Origin: Candidatus Igneacidithiobacillus taiwanensis
GTDB taxonomy: Bacteria; Pseudomonadota; Gammaproteobacteria; Acidithiobacillales; Acidithiobacillaceae
Direction of reading: 5' to 3'
Assembly: GCA_002341825.1 (NCBI GenBank)
Contig: DDOU01000168.1
Coordinates: 1 to 8,554, forward strand
Length of the DNA stretch: 8,554 nucleotides
Of this stretch, positions 1 to 7,342 are shown one piece after another. Below the pieces are notes generated by a model that was not told where the DNA came from, searched no databases, and saw nothing but the letters and a program-made list of their open reading frames with translations. Numbering within the stretch: the stretch's first letter is position 1; each line of letters starts with the position of its first letter. A program made the translations under genes and the position numbers.

Positions 1-24
1 CCGCTCAAACTTTCCCTTGGACAT
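1..24 (-). CDS. tuf: Elongation factor Tu, first 8 codons only (cut by window edge)
   Basis: Only the start of this gene is in the window. The minus strand reads ATG at 24-22 and then encodes MSKGKFER, which is the typical proteobacterial EF-Tu N-terminus. EF-Tu is the GTPase that delivers aminoacyl-tRNA to the ribosomal A site. A strong Shine-Dalgarno sequence, GGGAGAAG, lies at 38-31, six bases before the ATG. The gene starts 22 bases after the fusA stop, which is the standard str-operon order, so it is probably co-transcribed and perhaps translationally coupled with fusA. No GTPase motif is visible because the reading frame leaves the window. The identification rests on eight residues plus gene order. 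Confidence 0.9.
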
Positions 25-46
25 GAAACACTTCTCCCGTTACGAC

Positions 47-2146
47 TCAGCGCTGACTTTTCTTGATGATTGCCTCGGCGACATGGCCCGGCACTTCCAT
101 GTACTTCTCAAACTGCATACTGTAGGTCGCTCGCCCTTGGGAGAGCGAACGTACCGTCGTGGCGTAGCCGAACATCTCCGCCAAGGGGACCTCGGCCTTG
201 ATGATTTTCGCACCCGCCTCGTCGTCCATGCCTTGCATGACGCCACGGCGGCTATTGATGTCGCCAATGATGTCTCCCATGTACTCTTCGGGAGTAACCA
301 CCTCGACCGCGAAGATCGGCTCCAACAACACCGGATCGGCCTTGGCTGCACCGGCCTTGAAACCCATGGAGCCCGCGATCTTGAACGCGGCCTCGGATGA
401 GTCCACGTCGTGGTAGGATCCATCGAAAATGGTGACTTTGACATCCACCACTGGGAAGCCGGCGACTATACCACTTTCCATGGCCTCTTGCACTCCCTTT
501 TCGGTAGGACCGATATACTCCTTGGGGACCACGCCGCCAACCACCGCATTCTCGAAAACGAAACCAGAGCCTGGCTCCAGCGGCTCGAGACGCAGCCAAA
601 CGTGACCATACTGACCGCGACCACCCGACTGGCGGACAAACTTTCCTTCGGCCTCAACACTCTTACGAATGGTCTCGCGGTAGGCAACCTGCGGAGCGCC
701 AACGGACGCCTCGACACCAAACTCCCGCTTCATGCGGTCGACGATGATCTCGAGGTGCAGCTCGCCCATACCCGAAATGATGGTCTGTCCAGATTCCTGA
801 TCGGTACGCACCCGGAAGGATGGGTCTTCCTGTGCCAACTTGCCCAGAGCGATACCCATTTTTTCCTGGTCACTCTTGGTTTTGGGTTCCACGGCAACGT
901 GGATGACCGGCTCGGGAAACTCCATCTGCTCGAGGATGATGGGCTTATCCATGTCGCAGAGCGTATCGCCGGTGAAGGCAGTTTTTAGGCCCACCGCCGC
1001 AGCGATATCCCCTGCAAGAACTTCTTTGATTTCCTGCCTCTCGTTGGCATGCATCTGCAGAATACGGCCGATGCGCTCGCGCTGCCCACGCCCAGGGTTA
1101 TAGACCGTAGAGCCGGAGTTGAGAACCCCAGAATAGACCCGAAAAAAGGTAAGCTGACCAACGAAAGGATCGGTCATGATCTTGAAAGCAAGCGCGGAAA
1201 AGGGCTGGGTATCGTCAGCTAACCGCGAAAGCTCCGCTCCGGTGTTCGGATCCGTACCCTTGACTGCCGGGATATCGACAGGTGCCGGGAGATAATCGAG
1301 CACCGCATCGAGCATGGCCTGTACACCTTTGTTCTTGAAAGCGCTACCACAGAGCACCGGAACCAGTTGATTGGCGATGGTGGCTCGACGCAGGGCGAGC
1401 TTGAGCTCCTCGACCGCAATCTCTTCGCCCTCGAGGTACTTCATCATCAACTCTTCATCGGTGTCGCAAATCGCCTCGACCATGGTCGCGTGCGCAGCCT
1501 TGGCAGCTTCCTGCAAGTCGGCGGGGATTTCTTCCTCCACGAAGGTGGTGCCCTGGGTCGCATCGTCCCAGTTGATGGCTTTCATCTTCATGAGGTCGAT
1601 TACGCCGCGAAAGCGCTCTTCCTCGCCAATGGGCAGCTGGATCGCAACCGCATTGCCCTTGAGCTTGCCACGAATTTGCTCCACCACGCGCTGAAAATTG
1701 GCACCTTGGCGATCCATCTTGTTAACGAAGGCCATACGCGGCACGCCGTACTTGTTGGCTTGGCGCCAGACCGTCTCAGATTGCGGCTGTACCCCGCCGA
1801 CAGCACAGAAGACCGCAACAGCGCCGTCAAGAACCCGCAAGGAGCGCTCGACTTCAATGGTGAAGTCGACGTGGCCGGGCGTGTCGATGATGTTGATGCG
1901 ATGTTCGGGACGTTTGCCATCCATCCCCTTCCAGAAGCAGGTGGTCGCCGCAGAGGTGATCGTGATACCACGCTCCTGCTCCTGCGCCATCCAGTCCATG
2001 ATCGCCGTGCCTTCGTGCACCTCACCGATCTTGTGCGAGACCCCGGTGTAAAACAGGATGCGCTCGGTAGTGGTGGTCTTGCCGGCATCGATGTGCGCCA
2101 TGATGCCAATGTTGCGATAACGTTCGATGGGTGTTGTGCGCGCCAC
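47..2146 (-). CDS. fusA: Elongation factor G (translocation GTPase)
   Basis: Encodes a complete 699-residue EF-G, the cytoplasmic GTPase that drives tRNA-mRNA translocation and, with RRF, ribosome recycling. The GTPase domain shows P-loop AHIDAGKT (17-24), switch I RGITI (59-63), DTPGH (88-92), NKMD (142-145) and GSAF (267-270). Domain II follows from about 310. Domain III covers roughly 405-480 and includes GMGELHLEI. Domain IV, from about 485, includes the GGRGQYGHV stretch and the HDVDSSE tip loop (579-585) that enters the decoding centre. Domain V runs to the end, with [16 protein letters not shown] (620-635). The start is GTG at 2146-2144, supported by conserved [15 protein letters not shown] and by AAGGA seven bases upstream. 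Length and motifs are normal for the family, with no frameshift. It lies 33 bases after rpsG and 22 bases before tuf. EF-G is the target of fusidic acid. Confidence 0.99.
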   Translation of the reverse strand: MARTTPIERYRNIGIMAHIDAGKTTTTERILFYTGVSHKIGEVHEGTAIMDWMAQEQERGITITSAATTCFWKGMDGKRPEHRINIIDTPGHVDFTIEVERSLRVLDGAVAVFCAVGGVQPQSETVWRQANKYGVPRMAFVNKMDRQGANFQRVVEQIRGKLKGNAVAIQLPIGEEERFRGVIDLMKMKAINWDDATQGTTFVEEEIPADLQEAAKAAHATMVEAICDTDEELMMKYLEGEEIAVEELKLALRRATIANQLVPVLCGSAFKNKGVQAMLDAVLDYLPAPVDIPAVKGTDPNTGAELSRLADDTQPFSALAFKIMTDPFVGQLTFFRVYSGVLNSGSTVYNPGRGQRERIGRILQMHANERQEIKEVLAGDIAAAVGLKTAFTGDTLCDMDKPIILEQMEFPEPVIHVAVEPKTKSDQEKMGIALGKLAQEDPSFRVRTDQESGQTIISGMGELHLEIIVDRMKREFGVEASVGAPQVAYRETIRKSVEAEGKFVRQSGGRGQYGHVWLRLEPLEPGSGFVFENAVVGGVVPKEYIGPTEKGVQEAMESGIVAGFPVVDVKVTIFDGSYHDVDSSEAAFKIAGSMGFKAGAAKADPVLLEPIFAVEVVTPEEYMGDIIGDINSRRGVMQGMDDEAGAKIIKAEVPLAEMFGYATTVRSLSQGRATYSMQFEKYMEVPGHVAEAIIKKSQR

Positions 2147-2153
2147 GGGTGAG

Positions 2154-2158
2154 TCCTT
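2154..2158 (-). promoter_or_regulatory. Ribosome binding site of fusA (supports the GTG start)
   Basis: AAGGA on the minus strand, seven bases before the GTG start of fusA. It supports GTG at 2146 as the initiation codon, since the family N-terminus begins exactly there and no ATG is available in the right place. Confidence 0.8.
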
Positions 2159-2179
2159 ACGTTGAGAGGTCGGTAGAGA

Positions 2180-2650
2180 TTACCAGCGGAAGTGCGAAAA
2201 GGCCTTATTGGCCTCGGCCATGCGGTGGGTTTCCTCCCGCTTACGTACCGCGTTGCCGCGGTTTTCGGCCGCCTCGAGAATCTCCGCGGCCAAGCGGTTG
2301 CCCATGGACTTTTCGTTGCGCTTGCGCGCCGAGTCTCGCAACCAACGCATGGCGAGGGCCATACGCCGATCGGCGCGGATTTCCACCGGCACCTGGTAGG
2401 TGGCACCACCGACACGACGGCTCTTCACCTCTACCACCGGACGCACGTTATCGAGCGCTTTGCGGAAGATTTCCATCGGATCGGCCTTGCTCTTTTCAGC
2501 AACAATGTCGAGGGCGCCGTAAACGATCTTTTCGGCAACACTCTTTTTCCCATCGCGCATCAACACGTTGGCGAACTTGGCCAGCACTTCTTCCTTGTAC
2601 TTCGGATCCGGCAGAACAATCCGTTTGGGCACTTCTCTACGTCTTGGCAT
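2180..2650 (-). CDS. rpsG: 30S ribosomal protein S7
   Basis: Encodes a complete 156-residue S7, the usual length for the family. S7 is a primary assembly protein of the 30S head: it binds the 3' domain of 16S rRNA near the E site and contacts S11. The sequence opens with [10 protein letters not shown] and has the RNA-binding basic N-terminus. Recognisable S7 segments include [12 protein letters not shown] (about 81-92) and the C-terminal [20 protein letters not shown]. The ATG start at 2650 is preceded by AAGGAG (2662-2657) with a six-base gap, an excellent Shine-Dalgarno match. The gene lies 28 bases after rpsL and 33 bases before fusA. In E. coli S7 represses the str operon by binding a longer rpsL-rpsG intercistronic RNA; the short spacer here leaves little room for that structure. 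Confidence 0.99.
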   Translation of the reverse strand: MPRRREVPKRIVLPDPKYKEEVLAKFANVLMRDGKKSVAEKIVYGALDIVAEKSKADPMEIFRKALDNVRPVVEVKSRRVGGATYQVPVEIRADRRMALAMRWLRDSARKRNEKSMGNRLAAEILEAAENRGNAVRKREETHRMAEANKAFSHFRW

Positions 2651-2678
2651 CTCTTACTCCTTGGAGAATCAACAACCC

Positions 2679-3050
2679 TTACTTGGGTCGTTTGGCGCCG
2701 TACTTGGAACGCCGTTGCTTGCGATTCTTTACACCAGCGGTATCTAGCGTGCCACGAACGATGTGATAACGAACACCCGGAAGATCTTTCACGCGACCCC
2801 CACGAATCAGTACCACCGAGTGCTCTTGCAGGTTGTGCCCCTCGCCCGGAATATAACTGCTCACTTCAAAACCATTGGTCAATCGAACGCGAGCGACCTT
2901 TCGCAAAGCCGAGTTCGGCTTTTTGGGTGTCGTGGTATATACGCGGGTACATACGCCCCGCTTTTGCGGATTCGCCTCGAGGGCCGGGACCTTGCTCTTG
3001 GCAATCGGCGCCTTGCGCGGCTTACGGACCAACTGGTTCAAAGTGGGCAT
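2679..3050 (-). CDS. rpsL: 30S ribosomal protein S12
   Basis: Encodes a complete 123-residue S12, the decoding-centre protein of the 30S subunit that helps monitor codon-anticodon pairing. Diagnostic segments are [11 protein letters not shown] at the N-terminus, [18 protein letters not shown] (39-57), [20 protein letters not shown] (66-85) and [13 protein letters not shown] (88-100). Lys43 and Lys88 are both present; substitutions there are the classic streptomycin-resistance changes, so this allele looks wild-type. Asp89 is the residue methylthiolated in E. coli. I chose ATG at 3050 rather than the in-frame ATG at 3077, because the conserved S12 N-terminus begins here and GGAGAAG sits just upstream. 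It is the first gene of the str operon and lies 110 bases after rpoC, with its own promoter in that gap. Confidence 0.99.
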   Translation of the reverse strand: MPTLNQLVRKPRKAPIAKSKVPALEANPQKRGVCTRVYTTTPKKPNSALRKVARVRLTNGFEVSSYIPGEGHNLQEHSVVLIRGGRVKDLPGVRYHIVRGTLDTAGVKNRKQRRSKYGAKRPK

Positions 3051-3052
3051 AA

Positions 3053-3059
3053 CTTCTCC
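3053..3059 (-). promoter_or_regulatory. Ribosome binding site of rpsL (decides the start)
   Basis: GGAGAAG on the minus strand, with the GGAG core five bases before the ATG at 3050. The alternative in-frame ATG at 3077 has no purine-rich Shine-Dalgarno match and lies inside the leader stem-loop, so this site fixes the rpsL start. The site directly follows the T-run of the leader hairpin. Confidence 0.85.
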
Positions 3060-3090
3060 AAAAACGAAGGGCGGCATGCCATCTGCCGCC
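3060..3090 (-). terminator. Stem-loop plus T-run in the str leader (possible attenuator or leaky terminator)
   Basis: On the minus strand, a perfect 7-bp GC-rich stem is formed by GGCGGCA (3090-3084) and TGCCGCC (3076-3070), with a seven-base loop. Five bases of CTTCG follow, then TTTTT (3064-3060). That is the general form of a Rho-independent terminator, although the T-run starts late and is short, so termination would probably be partial. It lies between the str promoter and the rpsL Shine-Dalgarno sequence. It could be an attenuator, a partial terminator for rpoBC read-through, or a 5' stem-loop that stabilises the mRNA. The pairing is directly visible; the function is inferred. Confidence 0.55.
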
Positions 3091-3097
3091 GATAAGA

Positions 3098-3120
3098 GCG
3101 CGCATTTTATGGATGCACGC
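3098..3120. repeat. Imperfect inverted repeat centred on the -10 box of the str promoter
   Basis: On the plus strand GCGCGCAT (3098-3105) and ATGCACGC (3113-3120) are inverted copies with one mismatch, separated by seven bases. The dyad contains the -10 hexamer and the GC discriminator. In read-through RNA the mismatch becomes a G-U pair, giving a full 8-bp stem. It may be an operator, an RNA structure seen only in read-through transcripts, or chance in GC-rich DNA. Confidence 0.4.
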
Positions 3121-3132
3121 CCGAACTGTCAA
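3104..3132 (-). promoter_or_regulatory. Sigma-70-type promoter of the str operon (rpsL-rpsG-fusA-tuf)
   Basis: On the minus strand the -35 box TTGACA (3132-3127) matches consensus fully. The spacer is exactly 17 bases, and the -10 box TAAAAT (3109-3104) matches five of six. It lies 28 bases after the rpoC stop, in the only long non-coding gap. The bases after the -10 are GCGCGC (3103-3098), a GC-only discriminator of the kind that destabilises open complexes and underlies negative control by ppGpp/DksA at rRNA and ribosomal-protein promoters in E. coli. Transcription should start near 3100-3093, giving a leader of about 45-50 bases before rpsL. There is no extended -10 TG motif and no clear AT-rich UP element upstream. 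Confidence 0.85.
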
Positions 3133-3160
3133 GAAAGATCAGGGGAATGCGTTGCCTCTA

Positions 3161-6100
3161 TCATTCTGCCCCGGCAGCCTCCACCTGGGTCATGGCACCG
3201 TCATCCTCGAGGAATTCGCCGCGGTTACGCCGCCGCCGATGTTCGTGGTAGGCGAGACCGGTTCCGGCTGGAATCAGACGCCCAACGATGACGTTTTCCT
3301 TGAGCCCGCGTAGGTCGTCGACCCGACCTGATACGGCCGCCTCGGTAAGCACCCGTGTCGTCTCTTGGAAACTGGCCGCCGAGATGAAGGACTCGGTAGA
3401 AAGACTCGCTTTGGTGATACCCAACAACATCGGGGTATAGCGCGCGGGCTCCTTGCCAGCCGCTTCCAGGGCGAGATTTTCCTCGTCGACGCGGGCACGA
3501 TCAACCTGGTCGCCAGTGATGAAGCTGCTGTCGCCGATATGAGTGACTTCGACCTTGCGCAGCATCTGCCGTAGGATCACTTCGATGTGCTTATCGTTGA
3601 TGCGCACACCCTGCAAACGGTACACATCCTGCACTTCATCGACGATGTAATTGGCCAGGGCCTGGACGCCAAGGACGCGAAGGATGTCGTGCGGCACCGG
3701 CTGGCCTTCGACCAAAGGCTCGCCTGGGCTGACTCGCTCCCCCTCATAAACGGTGACGTGACGCCCTTTCGGGATGAGATATTCATGCGTCTCGCCATTT
3801 TCATCGGTGATGAGGAGTCGCTGTTTACCCTTGGTATCTTTGCCGAAGCCGACAATGCCATGGTGCTCGGCAATGATGGCGTAATCCTTCGGTCGCCGCG
3901 CCTCGAAAAGCTCCGCTACCCGCGGCAAACCACCGGTAATATCGCGGGTCTTACTCGTTCCCACCGGCAGGCGCGCGAGCGTGTCGCCGGGCTGCACCTG
4001 GCTACCATCTTGCACTGCGATAATGGCGCGGGGCGGCAAATAATAGCGGGCTGGCAAGTCCGTTCCGGGCAGTTTCAGATCCTTGCCCTTGGCATCCTGC
4101 AGAAGGACTACCGGGCGCAAATCACGGCCGCTCGCCGGCCGTTGCTTGGGATCGATGACCGCCTGGGTGCTCAAGCCGGTGATTTCGTCACTCTGGGAGA
4201 TGACACTCTGACCTTCGATGGCATCTTGGAGAGAAACGACTCCGGCAATCTCGCTGACGATAGGACGGGTATGCGGGTCCCATTCGGCGATGCGCTTCCC
4301 GGGATTGACCGCTTCACCGTCCTTGACGAGGATCGTGGCACCATAGGGTACCTTGTAACGTTCCTTTTCCCGCCCTTGTTCGTCGGTCACCGCAATTTCA
4401 CCATTTCGACCTACCACGATGTGGCGACCGCTGGGGTGCTCAACGGAACGCAGACTGCTGTGGAAACGGATGATGCCGCCCTGCTTGATGTCGATACTGC
4501 TCTGCGCCGCGGCACGGCTGGCGGCACCTCCGATGTGGAAAGTGCGCATGGTGAGCTGGGTACCAGGCTCACCGATGGACTGGGCAGCGATTACGCCTAC
4601 TGCCTCGCCAATATTGACCAGATGACCACGGGCGAGATCACGTCCGTAACAAAGCGCGCACACGCCGTGACGAGAGCGACAGGTAAGCGGCGAGCGCACC
4701 TTGAGGACATCCACGCCAAGCTCGTCGAGCTGACCGAGTACGGACTCGGTTAGCAGGGTATTGCGTGGAATGGCGACTTCGCCGGTATTGGGGTGTAAGA
4801 CATCCTCGGCAGTCACGCGCCCCAGTACCCGCTCGCGCAGGGGCTCGACCACTTCGCCACCATCCACCAGTGCCATCATCGGCAAACCATCTTCGGTGCC
4901 GCAGTCGTGTTCCACCACCACCAGATCTTGGGTCACATCGACCAAACGCCGCGTCAAGTAGCCCGAGTTCGCCGTCTTCAGTGCCGTGTCGGCAAGACCT
5001 TTACGCGCGCCATGGGTGGAAATGAAGTACTGCAACACATTGAGACCTTCGCGAAAATTCGCGGTGATCGGGGTCTCGATGATCGAGCCATCGGGCTTGG
5101 CCATCAAACCACGCATACCCGCAAGCTGGCGCAACTGGGCGGCCGAACCACGGGCTCCCGAATCGGCCATCATGTAGATGGAGTTGAAGGAAACCTGTTC
5201 GGCCTCTTTGCCATCCGGGAGGGTGACTTTCTCTTTGCTGACGCGGTCCATCATCGCCTTGGCAACTTCTTCCGTCGCCCGCGACCAGATGTCAACTACT
5301 TTGTTGTAGCGTTCACCCTCGGTTACCAGACCGGAGGTATACTGATCCTGGATGGTTTTCACCTCCTCTTCAGAACGCGCCAGGATGGCATCTTTCTCTG
5401 GGGGAGTGACCATGTCACCAGCACCAAAGGATATACCCGCACGGGTCGCCATGCGGTACCCGGTGTACATCAGCTGATCGGCGAAGATGACCGTGTCTTT
5501 GACACCGAGAGTGCGATAACAGGTATTGATCAGCTCGGCGATCGCCTTCTTTTTCAAGACGCGATCGATAACAGAGAAGGGCAAGCCCGCGGGCAGGATA
5601 TCACTGAGCAGGGCTCGACCCACGGTAGTTTCTATCCGCTCGCCACGGAAACGCAGTGTCACCCGGGCATGCAGACCAACTTCGCCATTCTCATATGCGC
5701 GGCGCACCTCGGCACTGTCGGCAAAGCGCATACCTTGACCCTTGGCGTCCAAGCGCTCCTGGGTCATGTAGTACAAGCCGAGCACGATATCCTGGGAGGG
5801 AACGATGATCGGTTCGCCATTGGCCGGGCTGAGGATGTTGTTGGTCGACATCATCAGGGTGCGGGCCTCGAGCTGTGCCTCGAGAGAGAGTGGCACGTGT
5901 ACCGCCATCTGGTCGCCGTCGAAGTCGGCGTTGTAGGCCGCGCAAACCAAGGGGTGGAGCTGGATCGCCTTACCCTCGATGAGTACCGGCTCAAAGGCCT
6001 GGATACCGAGACGGTGCAAGGTCGGGGCACGGTTGAGCATCACCGGATGTTCGCGGATGACCTCTTCGAGGATGTCCCAGACTTCCGGCTTCTCCGCCTC

Positions 6101-7309
6101 GACGAGACGTTTGGCGGCTTTGATGGTCGTCGCCAGGCCGCGCTCTTCGAGCTTGTTGAAAATGAAGGGCTTGAACAACTCCAGCGCCATTTTTTTCGGC
6201 AGGCCACACTGGTGCAGCCGCAACTCCGGCCCGACCACGATAACGGAACGGCCGGAGTAGTCGACGCGCTTGCCGAGGAGATTCTGGCGGAAGCGACCCT
6301 GCTTACCCTTGATCATGTCGGCCAAGGATTTGAGGGGACGCTTGTTGGGGCCAGCAATGGCGCGTCCACGCCGACCATTGTCGAGTAGTGCGTCGACCGC
6401 CTCCTGCAACATGCGCTTTTCGTTACGGACGATGATATCCGGCGCCTTCAACTCGAGAAGTCGCTTGAGACGATTGTTGCGGTTGATCACCCGACGATAG
6501 AGATCGTTGAGATCCGAGGTGGCAAAACGACCGCCATCGAGGGGAACCAAAGGCCGCAGGTCCGGCGGCAACACCGGCAACACCTCGAGAATCATCCATT
6601 CCGGACGGTTGCCGGAGCTGACGAAAGACTCGAGAATCTTGAGACGCTTGGCGAGCTTCTTGGTCTTGGTATCGGAGTTACTGGACAGCAACTCCTCACG
6701 AATCTGCTCGATTTCACTTTCTAGGGGAATGCCCTTGAGCAACTCGCGGATGCCCTCGGCGCCCATCATGGCGCGGAATTGATCACCATAGGCTTCGAGG
6801 GCGTCGAGATACTGGTCTTCACTGAGGATCTGACCACGCTGCAGATCGGTGATTCCCAGGTCAACATCGACCACGACATAGGCCTCAAAATAGAGCACCT
6901 TCTCGATGTCGCGCAAAGGCATGTCGAGGATCATACCCATGCGACTCGGCAGCGACTTGAGGAACCAGATATGGGCTACCGGGCTAGCCAGCTCGATGTG
7001 ACCCATACGTTCCCGACGGACCCGCGCCTGGGTAACCTCGACACCGCACTTTTCGCAGACGACGCCGCGATGTTTGAGGCGCTTGTACTTACCGCAGAGG
7101 CATTCGTAATCCTTGATCGGACCAAAAATCTTGGCACAGAAGAGGCCTTCGCGCTCCGGCTTGAAGGTTCGGTAGTTGATGGTTTCTGGTTTTTTGACCT
7201 CGCCATAAGACCAGGAACGGATTTTGTCTGGCGAGGCGATGCCGATGCGAATGGCATCGAACTCTTCCTGCCGATCATTCTGCTTGAATAGCTTGAGAAG
7301 GTTGTTCAA
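3161..7309 (-). CDS. rpoC: DNA-directed RNA polymerase beta' subunit
   Basis: Encodes a complete 1382-residue beta' subunit, slightly shorter than E. coli RpoC (1407), mostly because of a shorter C-terminal tail. It forms the active site and clamp of RNA polymerase. Zinc site 1 has Cys70, Cys72, Cys85 and Cys88. The catalytic Mg2+ loop is NADFDGDQ with Asp462, Asp464 and Asp466. The bridge-helix region lies about 755-792. Zinc site 2 has Cys803, Cys877, Cys884 and Cys887. The trigger loop includes TMRTFH with Met921 and His925. The trigger loop is split by a long insertion (about 935-1118) matching E. coli SI3, a proteobacterial trait. [25 protein letters not shown] lies near the C-terminus. 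The start is TTG at 7309-7307, supported by family alignment (NNLLKLFKQ) and an AAGGAAG Shine-Dalgarno sequence. It follows rpoB by 33 bases. No intrinsic terminator immediately follows its stop. Confidence 0.99.
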   Translation of the reverse strand: MNNLLKLFKQNDRQEEFDAIRIGIASPDKIRSWSYGEVKKPETINYRTFKPEREGLFCAKIFGPIKDYECLCGKYKRLKHRGVVCEKCGVEVTQARVRRERMGHIELASPVAHIWFLKSLPSRMGMILDMPLRDIEKVLYFEAYVVVDVDLGITDLQRGQILSEDQYLDALEAYGDQFRAMMGAEGIRELLKGIPLESEIEQIREELLSSNSDTKTKKLAKRLKILESFVSSGNRPEWMILEVLPVLPPDLRPLVPLDGGRFATSDLNDLYRRVINRNNRLKRLLELKAPDIIVRNEKRMLQEAVDALLDNGRRGRAIAGPNKRPLKSLADMIKGKQGRFRQNLLGKRVDYSGRSVIVVGPELRLHQCGLPKKMALELFKPFIFNKLEERGLATTIKAAKRLVEAEKPEVWDILEEVIREHPVMLNRAPTLHRLGIQAFEPVLIEGKAIQLHPLVCAAYNADFDGDQMAVHVPLSLEAQLEARTLMMSTNNILSPANGEPIIVPSQDIVLGLYYMTQERLDAKGQGMRFADSAEVRRAYENGEVGLHARVTLRFRGERIETTVGRALLSDILPAGLPFSVIDRVLKKKAIAELINTCYRTLGVKDTVIFADQLMYTGYRMATRAGISFGAGDMVTPPEKDAILARSEEEVKTIQDQYTSGLVTEGERYNKVVDIWSRATEEVAKAMMDRVSKEKVTLPDGKEAEQVSFNSIYMMADSGARGSAAQLRQLAGMRGLMAKPDGSIIETPITANFREGLNVLQYFISTHGARKGLADTALKTANSGYLTRRLVDVTQDLVVVEHDCGTEDGLPMMALVDGGEVVEPLRERVLGRVTAEDVLHPNTGEVAIPRNTLLTESVLGQLDELGVDVLKVRSPLTCRSRHGVCALCYGRDLARGHLVNIGEAVGVIAAQSIGEPGTQLTMRTFHIGGAASRAAAQSSIDIKQGGIIRFHSSLRSVEHPSGRHIVVGRNGEIAVTDEQGREKERYKVPYGATILVKDGEAVNPGKRIAEWDPHTRPIVSEIAGVVSLQDAIEGQSVISQSDEITGLSTQAVIDPKQRPASGRDLRPVVLLQDAKGKDLKLPGTDLPARYYLPPRAIIAVQDGSQVQPGDTLARLPVGTSKTRDITGGLPRVAELFEARRPKDYAIIAEHHGIVGFGKDTKGKQRLLITDENGETHEYLIPKGRHVTVYEGERVSPGEPLVEGQPVPHDILRVLGVQALANYIVDEVQDVYRLQGVRINDKHIEVILRQMLRKVEVTHIGDSSFITGDQVDRARVDEENLALEAAGKEPARYTPMLLGITKASLSTESFISAASFQETTRVLTEAAVSGRVDDLRGLKENVIVGRLIPAGTGLAYHEHRRRRNRGEFLEDDGAMTQVEAAGAE

Positions 7310-7315
7310 GTGACT

Positions 7316-7322
7316 CTTCCTT
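7316..7322 (-). promoter_or_regulatory. Ribosome binding site of rpoC (supports the TTG start)
   Basis: AAGGAAG on the minus strand; its AAGGA core ends eight bases before the TTG at 7309. It supports the rare TTG start of rpoC. Its first base is also the last base of a small inverted repeat (TATCCG at 7340-7335, CGGATA at 7327-7322), so a weak hairpin would sit directly against the Shine-Dalgarno sequence. Confidence 0.75.
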
Positions 7323-7340
7323 ATCCGATACCTGCGGATA
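7322..7340 (-). repeat. Small inverted repeat in the rpoB-rpoC gap
   Basis: On the minus strand TATCCG (7340-7335) and CGGATA (7327-7322) pair as a 6-bp stem with a seven-base loop. The structure fills most of the 33-bp gap between rpoB and rpoC and abuts the rpoC Shine-Dalgarno sequence. No T-run follows, so it is not a terminator. It could modestly tune rpoC translation, or it could be chance. Confidence 0.35.
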
Positions 7341-7342
7341 CC

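Noticed and set aside
2657..2666. CTCCAAGGAG self-complementary element before rpsG
   Set aside because: The arms are four bases with a two-base loop, too tight for an RNA hairpin. It is explained by the Shine-Dalgarno sequence plus chance.
3051..3077. N-terminal extension of rpsL by nine residues from an upstream in-frame ATG
   Set aside because: The upstream ATG lies in the loop and stem of the leader hairpin and has no Shine-Dalgarno. S12 proteins begin at the internal MPTLNQ, which does have one.
3133..3160. A terminator for rpoBC just after the rpoC stop
   Set aside because: I found no GC-rich stem followed by a T-run between the rpoC stop and the -35 box. The only candidate hairpin lies beyond the promoter.
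3587..4753. Plus-strand open frame of 388 codons opposite rpoC
   Set aside because: It is antisense to rpoC with no family resemblance and no clear ribosome binding site, so it is a shadow frame. The same applies to frames opposite fusA (1367-2152) and rpsG/rpsL (2192-3052).
5290..5295. Minus-strand TTGACA inside rpoC as a possible internal promoter
   Set aside because: At 17-bp spacing the expected -10 position reads GAAGAA, which does not resemble TATAAT.
4907..6388. Long plus-strand open frame of 493 codons opposite rpoC
   Set aside because: It lies entirely antisense to conserved rpoC codons. Its translation shows no recognisable domain, and long antisense frames are expected opposite GC-rich, codon-biased genes.
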